Notes under the pieces: model-generated
The model's database searches: none
Seen by the model: only the letters and a program-made list of their open reading frames with translations
Told to the model about the DNA's origin: nothing
Origin: Methylobacterium frigidaeris
Lineage (GTDB): Bacteria; Pseudomonadota; Alphaproteobacteria; Rhizobiales; Beijerinckiaceae
Assembly (NCBI RefSeq): GCF_022179185.1
Contig: NZ_BPQJ01000022.1
Coordinates: forward strand, 1-57,830
DNA: 57,830 nt
Direction: 5' to 3'
Translations under genes and position numbers: made by a program
Shown here: one piece after another, positions 51,756 to 57,830 of the stretch
How positions within the stretch are numbered: the first letter of the stretch is position 1
Layout of the letters: every line of letters begins with the position of its first letter

Positions 51756-52291
51756 CGGCAGCCATCCCCGGTCCCGCGGCTCATCGCGGGACCCTCGGAG
51801 GGAGCGTCGAGAGCTTCGCGCGCCGCGTCGTAGAACGCGACGATGTCCTCCGGATAGATCTGCGCGCCGGGCGCCACGAGTTCGGTCCGCGACCACCAGC
51901 GGTGCTCGGCCAGGACTTCGATCTCATGCGGCGTCCAGCCGTTGCGGGACAGGGGATCGGTCTCGGCCCGCACGGCGAAGAAGCGCTCCCGCGCCCGGAC
52001 CCATTCGCCGTCGGGCATCCGCATCGTGAAGCTGCGCTCGCCGAGCATCGGCGCCGTCTCCGGGCAGGCCAGGACGGTCTCCTCGCGCAATTCCCGTATC
52101 GCGGCCTCCTCGAAGCTCTCGCCCGGCTCGACGCCGCCGCCCGGTGTCGCCCAGTACACCTCCCCGGCGAGCGCCCCGGCGCGGAAGGCGAAGCGGAAGA
52201 GCAGTAGCCGGTGATCGCCGTCGATCACCAGGAGGCGGGAGGCGGGGCGTTCGCGCAGGGTCTCCGTCGATCCTGTGTCGAGACTGCTCAT
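51752..52291 (-). CDS. Nudix hydrolase
   Basis: The 179-residue protein has an intact Nudix box (GVEPGESFEEAAIRELREET, at about 53-72), giving all catalytic Glu and Arg residues. It hydrolyses a nucleoside diphosphate linked to another group; the substrate is unclear. The N-terminal RLLVIDGDHRLLLFRF strand is typical. It is divergent from the acyl-CoA synthetase gene, with 180 bases between. Confidence 0.9.
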   Translation of the reverse strand: MSSLDTGSTETLRERPASRLLVIDGDHRLLLFRFAFRAGALAGEVYWATPGGGVEPGESFEEAAIRELREETVLACPETAPMLGERSFTMRMPDGEWVRARERFFAVRAETDPLSRNGWTPHEIEVLAEHRWWSRTELVAPGAQIYPEDIVAFYDAAREALDAPSEGPAMSRGTGDGCR

Positions 52292-52388
52292 CTCACGCCC
52301 TCATCACGCGAGGCCGCGACGCAGCCTTCAAGCAGGATCGCCGGGCAACACGGCGAAATCTGGCCTGCCTCCGGCGGTGAGACCCGTG

Positions 52389-52421
52389 TTGACACCCAAA
52401 AACGAATGAACGATCGTTTCA
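52389..52421 (+). promoter_or_regulatory. Candidate promoter and operator of the acyl-CoA synthetase unit
   Basis: TTGACA (52389-52394) resembles a -35 box. A perfect ten-base palindrome AACGATCGTT (52409-52418) covers the -10 position expected from it, within GAATGAACGATCGTTTCAATC. TetR-type regulators of fatty-acid or aromatic-acid genes bind comparable sites. No TetR gene is adjacent; LysR at 56-57 kb is the nearest regulator. Confidence 0.45.
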
Positions 52422-52471
52422 ATCGAAGGATCGCTCGACGGTTCTCGCAAGAATCAGGGGTAGGAACGCCG

Positions 52472-54085
52472 ATGCTGCAGCGTGCGGACAGCTACGCCGA
52501 CCTCGTGGCGCAATTCCGCTGGCGGATCCCGGCCCGCTACAACATCGGCACCGACGTCTGCGACCGGCACGCCCCAGGCAACCCGCTCGCGCTGATCCAT
52601 CTCGACCCCGACGGCGCGGTGCGGCGCTATGGCTTCGAGGACCTGCGCCGCCTGTCGAACCGCTTCGCCAACGTGCTGGCGGCGCACGGTCTCACGCGCG
52701 GCGACCGGATCGGCGTGCTGCTGCCGCAATCGCCCGAGACGGCGATCGCCCACATCACCGGCTTTCGCGCCGGGCTCATCACCATCCCGCTCTTCGTGCT
52801 GTTCGGGCCCGACGCGCTCCGCTTTCGCCTCGGCAACAGCGGCGCGAGGGCCGTGGTGACCGACAGGGCCGGCGCCGTGCTCCTCGCCGGGATCCGCGAC
52901 GCGCTTCCCGACCTGGAGCGGGTCTACTGCATCGACGGGCCGGAGGAGTTCGCAGAGGATTTCCACGCCCTCTGCGCCCGCGCCTCCGACGCCTTCGCGC
53001 CGGTCGACACCGCCGCCGACGATCCGGCCGTCATCATCTACACGTCCGGCACCACCGGCGACCCGAAGGGCGCGCTCCACGCCCACCGGGTGCTGCTCGG
53101 CCACCTGCCGGGGGTCGAGATGCCCCAGCGCTTCCTGCCGCAACCGGGCGACCGGTTCTGGACCCCGGCGGACTGGGCCTGGATCGGCGGCCTCCTCGAC
53201 GTGCTGTTGCCGGCGCTGCATCATGGCGTGCCCGTCGTCTCGCACCGCGCCAGGAAATTCGACCCGGAGGCGGCGTTCCGGCTGATGGCCGAGCAGGAGG
53301 TGCGCAACGTCTTCCTGCCACCCACCGCCATGAAGCTGATGCGCCAGGCTCGCACCGCGCCCTGTCCGGGCCTGTCCTTGCGCTCCGTCGGCAGCGGAGG
53401 CGAGAGCCTGGGGGCGGAGATGCTGGCCTGGGGCGAGGCGGTGCTCGGCGTGCCGGTCAACGAGTTCTACGGCCAGACCGAGTGCAACCTCGTCGTCTCC
53501 TCCTGCGCCGACCTGTTTCCCGCCCGCCCCGGCGCCATGGGCCGGCCGGTGCCGGGCCACGACGTGCGCATCGTCGACGGCGAGGGCCGGGAGGTGGCGG
53601 ACGGCACCACCGGCCACATCGCGGTGCGCCGGCCCGACCCGGTGATGTTCCTCGGCTACTGGCGCAACCCGGAGGCGACGGAGCGCAAGTTCATCGGTGA
53701 CTGGCTGATCACCGGCGATCTCGGCCGGCGCGACCCGGACGGGTTCCTGTGGTTCGTCGGCCGCGACGACGATGTCATCACCTCCGCCGGCTACCGGATC
53801 GGTCCCGGCGAGATCGAGGATTGCCTGATGCGCCACCCGGCCGTCGCGCTGTGCGGCGTCGTCGGCGTGCCGGACCCGGTCCGCACCGAGGCGGTGAAGG
53901 CGTTCATCGTGCTGAAGGGCGGCGTCGAGGGCACGCCGGAGCTGGCACGCGCGATCCAGGACTTCGTGCGCACCCGGCTCGCCGCCCATGAATACCCGCG
54001 CCACGTCGCCTTCGTGGAGGCACTGCCGATGACAGCGACGGGCAAGATCATCCGGCGGGCGCTCAGGGAGCGGGGAGGGGCGTGA
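52472..54085 (+). CDS. Acyl-CoA synthetase (AMP-binding family)
   Basis: The 537-residue ANL enzyme has the P-loop YTSGTTGDPKG, the A5 motif region EFYGQTECN, the A7 region WLITGDLGRRD and the C-terminal lysine in MTATGKIIRRALRER. It resembles the acetyl/propionyl/medium-chain acyl-CoA and benzoate-ligase branch, making an acyl-AMP then a thioester. The start at 52472 (MLQRADSYAD) follows an AGGGGTAGGAAC site. It is followed at 140 bases by an orphan Liv-type binding protein and a GST. Confidence 0.93.
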   Translation: MLQRADSYADLVAQFRWRIPARYNIGTDVCDRHAPGNPLALIHLDPDGAVRRYGFEDLRRLSNRFANVLAAHGLTRGDRIGVLLPQSPETAIAHITGFRAGLITIPLFVLFGPDALRFRLGNSGARAVVTDRAGAVLLAGIRDALPDLERVYCIDGPEEFAEDFHALCARASDAFAPVDTAADDPAVIIYTSGTTGDPKGALHAHRVLLGHLPGVEMPQRFLPQPGDRFWTPADWAWIGGLLDVLLPALHHGVPVVSHRARKFDPEAAFRLMAEQEVRNVFLPPTAMKLMRQARTAPCPGLSLRSVGSGGESLGAEMLAWGEAVLGVPVNEFYGQTECNLVVSSCADLFPARPGAMGRPVPGHDVRIVDGEGREVADGTTGHIAVRRPDPVMFLGYWRNPEATERKFIGDWLITGDLGRRDPDGFLWFVGRDDDVITSAGYRIGPGEIEDCLMRHPAVALCGVVGVPDPVRTEAVKAFIVLKGGVEGTPELARAIQDFVRTRLAAHEYPRHVAFVEALPMTATGKIIRRALRERGGA

Positions 54086-54225
54086 GCCGGCCTGATTGAA
54101 AGATCGCTCCCTGGAACGACCCCGGGAGCATCGACCGCCTACCATCGAGACGAGACGATCGCATTGCCGCTTCCAAACATCCGGCGAACAACGACCGGAT
54201 GCCGCCACACCACCGGGAGGACACC

Positions 54226-55452
54226 GTGCCGACATCCACGCTCCGCCGAACGTCCCGCGCCTTGGCGCTCGCCGCCGCGTCCCTGCTCGCGCTCGCCCAG
54301 GCCCAGGCCGCGAGCCCCATCCGCCTCACCCTCGGCGTGCTGAACGACCGGGCCGGGCCCTACTCGGACCTCGCCGGCGAGGGCTCGGTGGTGGCGGCCG
54401 AGATGGCGGCAGCTGATTTCAAGGCGCAGAACCCGGATTTCGACATCCGGGTCCTCTCCGCCGACCACCAGAACAAGCCGGATGTCGGCGCCGGCATCGT
54501 GCGCCAGTGGATCGACCGTGACGACGTCGACGTCGTGCTCGACGTGCCGTTCTCCTCGGTCGCGCTCGCCGTGCACCAGATCGTGCGCGAGAAGAACCGG
54601 CTGATGATCAATTCCGGCGCCGGGGCCTCGGAGATCACCGGGGCCCTGTGCTCGCCCAACACCATCCACTGGACCTACGACACCTGGGCGCTCGCCAACG
54701 GCACAGGCGGCGCGATGGTGCGCAGCGGCGGCGACACCTGGTTCTTCATCACCGCCGACTACGCCTTCGGCAAGGCGCTGGAGCGCGACGTGTCGGAGGT
54801 GGTCGAGCGCAACGGCGGCAAGGTGCTGGGCTCGGTCCGTCACCCGGTCGCGGCGACGGACTACTCCTCGTTCCTGATCCAGGCCCAAGGCTCGCGGGCC
54901 AAGGTGATCGGGCTGGCGAATGCCGGCAGCGACACCATCAACACCATCAAGCAGGGGGCCGAGTTCGGCGTCGCCGAGGGCGGGCAGCGCCTCGCGGGCC
55001 TGCTGGTCTTCTTGAGCGACGTGCACTCGCTGGGCCTGAAGGTGGCGCAGGGGCTGGTGCTGACCGAGGCCTTCTACTGGGACCTCAACGACGGCACCCG
55101 CGCCTGGTCGCGCCGCTTCGCCGAGCGCCACAAGGGCCGGATGCCGACCATGGTCCAGGCCGGCGTCTATGCGGGCATGATGCACTACCTCAAGGCCGTG
55201 AAGGCGACCGCCAGCAAGGACCCGGCCAAGGTGACGGCGGAGATGCGCCGGGTGCCGGCGGAGGATCCGCTGTTCGGCCGCTCCGAGGTGCGGGCCGACG
55301 GGCGGGTGACCCACCCGATGTACCTGTTCGAGGTGAAGAAGCCCTCGGAGTCGAAGGGCCCCTGGGACTATTACCGACTGGTCTCGACCATCCCCGCCGA
55401 TCAGGCCTTCCGGCCGCTGCAGGCCGGGAACTGCCCGCTGGTGACGAAATGA
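54226..55452 (+). CDS. Orphan Liv-type ABC substrate-binding protein (paralogue B)
   Basis: This 408-residue type I periplasmic binding protein has a signal peptide (about 1-29). It is clearly paralogous to the protein at 41338-42582: both have LSGGDTWFFITADYAFG-like blocks, FYWDLND-TRAWS, and C-termini SKGPWD-YKL-STIPADQAF. No permease gene is adjacent. The GTG start at 54226 has GGGAGG five bases upstream. Its TGA overlaps the GST start, so receptor and enzyme are made together. Confidence 0.92.
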   Translation: MPTSTLRRTSRALALAAASLLALAQAQAASPIRLTLGVLNDRAGPYSDLAGEGSVVAAEMAAADFKAQNPDFDIRVLSADHQNKPDVGAGIVRQWIDRDDVDVVLDVPFSSVALAVHQIVREKNRLMINSGAGASEITGALCSPNTIHWTYDTWALANGTGGAMVRSGGDTWFFITADYAFGKALERDVSEVVERNGGKVLGSVRHPVAATDYSSFLIQAQGSRAKVIGLANAGSDTINTIKQGAEFGVAEGGQRLAGLLVFLSDVHSLGLKVAQGLVLTEAFYWDLNDGTRAWSRRFAERHKGRMPTMVQAGVYAGMMHYLKAVKATASKDPAKVTAEMRRVPAEDPLFGRSEVRADGRVTHPMYLFEVKKPSESKGPWDYYRLVSTIPADQAFRPLQAGNCPLVTK

Positions 55453-56111
55453 AGCTGCATCACTGCGTCGGCGCCCGCTCCTTCCGCCCGCTCTGGGCCC
55501 TCGAAGCCCTGGGCCTGCCCTACGAGCTGGCGATGCTGCCATTCCCGCCGCGGGTCCACGCCAAGGAGTACTTCGCCGTCAATCCGCTCGGCACGATCCC
55601 GCTCTTCGAGGATGGCGACACGCGGATGACCGAATCGGCGGCGATCTGCGAATACCTCGCGGCGCGCCACGGCGCCGGGACCCTCGGATTGCGGCCCGAC
55701 GATGCGGAATACGGTCGCTACCTCAACGCGCTGCATTTCGGCGAGGCGACCCTGACCTTCCCGCAGACCCTGGTGCTGCGCTACGGCCGGTTCGAGCCGC
55801 CGGAGCGGCGCAATCCCGGCCTCGTCGAGGATTATGCGCGCTGGTTCCTGTCGCGGCTCAAGGGCTTCGGCGCGGTGCTGGGGGATCGCCGCTTCGTCTG
55901 CGCCGGGCGCTTCACCGCCGCCGATATCAGCGTCGGCTACGCCCTGATGCTGGCCGAATTCGCGGGCCTTGGCGATCAGCTGCCGGACTTCGCCAGGACC
56001 TACTGGAAGGGCCTGAAGGCCGAGCCGTCCTACGCCCGGGCGCTGGCGGCCGAGCGGCAGGCGGCGGAGGCGCAGGGCGTGTCCCCGGTGCCATCGCCGC
56101 TGGGCGGGTGA
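55449..56111 (+). CDS. Glutathione S-transferase family protein
   Basis: The 220-residue protein has a thioredoxin-like N-terminal domain (GARSFRPLWALEALGLPYEL, cis-Pro region NPLGTIPLFEDGD, then TESAAICEYLA) and a helical C-terminal domain. The ATG overlaps the stop of the orphan binding protein (ATGA), an unusual pairing that suggests the GST acts on the imported compound or a derivative. It is not closely similar to the GST at 46642. Confidence 0.92.
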   Translation: MKLHHCVGARSFRPLWALEALGLPYELAMLPFPPRVHAKEYFAVNPLGTIPLFEDGDTRMTESAAICEYLAARHGAGTLGLRPDDAEYGRYLNALHFGEATLTFPQTLVLRYGRFEPPERRNPGLVEDYARWFLSRLKGFGAVLGDRRFVCAGRFTAADISVGYALMLAEFAGLGDQLPDFARTYWKGLKAEPSYARALAAERQAAEAQGVSPVPSPLGG

Positions 56112-56118
56112 CGCGCTT

Positions 56119-57009
56119 TCAGTTCAGCAGCTTGGTCGCGCGCAATCGCGATACTGCCAGGTCGACGAAGGTCCGCACCTTCGCGGGCGCGTGCCGTCCC
56201 TCCGGATAGAGCACGTGGATGGGCAGCGGCTCCTCCTCGTACTCGGCGAGCACGATCTGCAACCGGCCCTCGCGCAGGGCGGGGCCGATCTGGTAGTGCA
56301 GCACCCGCGTCAGACCCCAGCCGGCGAGCGCGGCGGTGATGCCCGCCTCGTTGGTGTTGCTCTCGAGCGCCGGATGGACGGTGACCCGTTCGTCGCGCCC
56401 GAACCGCCATTCGGGCGAGGCCCAGGCCCCGGTCGAGACCGCGATGCGATGGTCCTTCAGGTCCGCGGGCCGCATCGGCACGCCGGCCTGCGCGAGGTAG
56501 CCCGGCGCCCCGCAGACGACGCGGCGCACCGCCCCGACCCTCACGGCGGTGAGGCCCGAATCCGACAGGTGGCCGATGCGGATGGCAACATCGATGCCCT
56601 CCTCGACGATGTTGACCGGCCGGTCGACGAACAGGGTGCGGGCCGCCATGGACGGGTAGGCGTCGAGGTAGTCGGTCACGATCGGCAGGACGTGGATGTG
56701 CCCGAACAGGACCGAGGCCGTCACCGCGAGCGTGCCGGAGGGCATGCCGTAGGAGCCGGCCGCCGCGGCCTCGGCCTCGGCGATGTCGGCCAGGATGCGG
56801 CGGCAATCCGCGACGTAGCGGGCTCCCGCCTCGGTGAGCTTCACCGACCGGGTGGTGCGCACGAACAGCCGGGCGCCGATCACTTCCTCCAGGGCCGCCA
56901 CCGCCCGCGTCACCGCCGGCGGGCTCATGTGCAGGAGGCGCGCGGCCTCGGCGAAGCTCTCCGTCTCCGCCACCTTCGCAACGATGCGCATGGCTTGCCA
57001 CCGATCCAC
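56119..57009 (-). CDS. LysR-family transcriptional regulator
   Basis: The 296-residue protein has the N-terminal winged helix-turn-helix (about 1-65; FAEAARLLHMSPPAVTRAVAAL and RTTRSVKLTEAG) and a LysR_substrate domain of the type used by PecT/DmlR-like proteins. It is convergent with the GST gene with a seven-base gap and lies opposite the acyl-CoA synthetase unit, which is a possible target. It is intact. Confidence 0.93.
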   Translation of the reverse strand: MDRWQAMRIVAKVAETESFAEAARLLHMSPPAVTRAVAALEEVIGARLFVRTTRSVKLTEAGARYVADCRRILADIAEAEAAAAGSYGMPSGTLAVTASVLFGHIHVLPIVTDYLDAYPSMAARTLFVDRPVNIVEEGIDVAIRIGHLSDSGLTAVRVGAVRRVVCGAPGYLAQAGVPMRPADLKDHRIAVSTGAWASPEWRFGRDERVTVHPALESNTNEAGITAALAGWGLTRVLHYQIGPALREGRLQIVLAEYEEEPLPIHVLYPEGRHAPAKVRTFVDLAVSRLRATKLLN

Positions 57010-57056
57010 GACGCCTCGCTCCTCTTTCGGCTGAAGGCTCCGACGCTTGCCGCGTT

Positions 57057-57254
57057 TTACGGCGGCGCAACGGGGTGTCCCGGCGATCGCCGGCGGAAGG
57101 ACCGGCCTGTCTCACGCCTCGACGGGAGAGGGGGGACGCCGCCTCCCGCCGCCCTGTCGGCCGGGATCTCGGCGTCGCCCGAGGCCCACCGGCGCACCAT
57201 GCCGTCGTCGCACTGGAGGATATCGGCCAAGCCCCGCTGCGACCAGCGGAGCAC
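57057..57254 (-). pseudogene. Truncated helix-turn-helix gene
   Basis: It encodes LRWSQRGLADILQCDDGMVR and RWASGDAEIP, a compact helix-turn-helix seen in small Methylobacterium proteins, then loses similarity after IPADRA. The in-frame sequence upstream of the GTG at 57254 still resembles the family (SERFRECLIV), so both ends appear damaged. I regard it as a remnant, although a short functional peptide cannot be excluded. Confidence 0.55.
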
Positions 57255-57284
57255 GATGAGGCATTCGCGAAAACGTTCGGAGGT

Positions 57285-57546
57285 CGCGTCAGGAGCTTGA
57301 TGAAGGCAGCGCCGGCTCCGAAGAAGGCGGCACCGGCCGTCATGCTGGCAACGACGATCTGGCAGGGAGCAAGCGCGCGGTCGCGTTCCAGCGTGGCAGC
57401 TTCAGCTTGAAGCTTGCCTGCCCGACCATCAGCTTGCGTTGCTCGGCAATGCGCTTCTGCGCTTCCTCGTTCGACCGAAGGACGCGTGCGACCTGTTCGG
57501 CGATGTCCCAACGTCCGGGTTGGGTATGCCCGTCGCCGTGTCGCGA
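57285..57546 (-). pseudogene. Frameshifted coiled-coil plus membrane-helix protein
   Basis: One minus-strand frame gives WDIAEQVARVLRSNEEAQKR and KLMVGQA. A single-base shift near 57412-57420 is needed to continue into KLQAEAATLERDRALAPCQI and VVASMTAGAAFFGAGAAFIK. Together they make a short coiled coil followed by one membrane helix, a layout common in small Methylobacterium proteins. The break, plus no clear start codon, indicates decay. Confidence 0.55.
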
Positions 57547-57776
57547 TATGCGGACGAGTGAGGCCGCCCGTCAAGGACTCGCCAGGCCTAGGTTCGGAGC
57601 CCTGTCGGCTTGACCACGCGAAGGGATCTCGCCGGGGCAGGGCTGTCTCGGGAGAAAGGGCGCTCGCACCGAGAGAGGACATTCCGCGCCACGACCCGCC
57701 AGCGACTCATTCGAGCCAAACGCGAGAAGGCCGCCGAAGCGGCCTACAGCGAAATCCGGTAGATCGAGGGGAAGGT

Positions 57777-57830
57777 TGGTGGAGCTAAGCGGGATCGAAC
57801 CGCTGACCTCTTGAATGCCATTCAAGCGCG
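57777..57830 (-). tRNA. tRNA-Ala(GGC), partial, 5' end beyond the window
   Basis: On the minus strand the visible part runs from the anticodon arm to the 3' end. The anticodon stem CTTGA/TCAAG holds the loop ATGGCAT (anticodon GGC, reads GCC). The T-arm has TTCGATC, the acceptor strand TAGCTCC, discriminator A and an encoded CCA at 57779-57777. The D-arm and 5' acceptor lie outside. Confidence 0.9.

Larger units (their letters stand above)
57010..57776. other. Decayed patch between LysR and tRNA-Ala
   Basis: In 767 bases there is no intact gene. Two remnants are visible on the minus strand: a helix-turn-helix stub (57057-57254) and a coiled-coil/membrane-helix protein split by a frameshift (about 57285-57546). 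The patch abuts the 3' end of a tRNA gene, a common integration site. Nothing recognisable was seen at 57547-57776. Confidence 0.6.

Noticed and set aside
57571..57825. An 84-residue minus-strand frame over tRNA-Ala
   Set aside because: Its first part is the tRNA itself read in frame; such frames are common mis-annotations.

Overview
This window looks like chromosomal DNA of a Methylobacterium-type alphaproteobacterium (Hyphomicrobiales). The basis is very high GC with strong G/C third positions, frequent GTG/TTG starts, a MucR/Ros-type regulator, a complete efeUOB iron system, a fused LivM-LivG transporter subunit, an HpnL-like membrane protein and a LOV histidine kinase. Genus is inferred from gene style; no marker gene such as 16S is present. 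I see about 53 protein genes, two complete tRNA genes, one partial tRNA gene, and no transposase, integrase or CRISPR array.

Layout. 1-6.0 kb: osmC, recX, a membrane-anchored TAXI-like protein, an MFS exporter, and a capsule-export pair (KpsE-like and KpsT-like) with no KpsM permease beside it. 6.3-9.6 kb: the efeUOB operon. 9.7-14.2 kb: an M23 murein peptidase, HupE, a methyltransferase and a MucR-like regulator. 14.4-14.7 kb: two identical tRNA-Pro(CGG) genes in tandem. 14.9-18.6 kb: a LOV histidine kinase/receiver hybrid, a secreted phytase-like esterase and a small DUF333 protein. 18.6-23.7 kb: a branched-chain amino-acid type ABC operon (livK, livH, livMG fusion, livF) with strong hairpins between livK and livH. 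24-30.3 kb: a proline-rich periplasmic protein, phosphoglucomutase, an MHYT-GGDEF-EAL protein and an ankyrin protein. 30.4-31.8 kb: an HpnL-like protein coupled to a small 2Fe-2S protein. 31.9-37.8 kb: a complete peptide ABC operon. 38-46 kb: a TetR/DUF2306 divergent pair, an old yellow enzyme, a cyclase plus orphan Liv-type binding protein, a phosphatase, a thioesterase and an MFS transporter. 45.6-47.3 kb: an FtrA-like regulator divergent from a GST of lower GC. 47.3-52.3 kb: nitronate monooxygenase, a DEAD-box helicase with a repetitive RGQ-rich tail, and small genes. 52.5-57.0 kb: acyl-CoA synthetase, a second orphan Liv-type binding protein coupled to a GST, and a convergent LysR gene. 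57.0-57.8 kb: decayed gene fragments against the 3' end of a tRNA-Ala(GGC) cut by the window edge.

How it works together. Transport and nutrient scavenging dominate: iron (efeUOB), branched-chain amino acids or similar (liv), peptides (dpp/opp-like), and two orphan periplasmic receptors placed next to catabolic genes. Signalling is by blue light (LOV kinase), probable cyclic-di-GMP turnover (MHYT-GGDEF-EAL) and local regulators (MucR, TetR, FtrA, LysR).

The least ordinary signals are not genes. They are a family of six dispersed palindromes with a common core whose outer arms often differ but still pair, a 17-bp triple repeat ending on a stop codon, structured DNA inside the liv operon, and the decayed patch beside tRNA-Ala. 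I found no convincing wholly new multi-gene system; the best candidates are listed with their limits.
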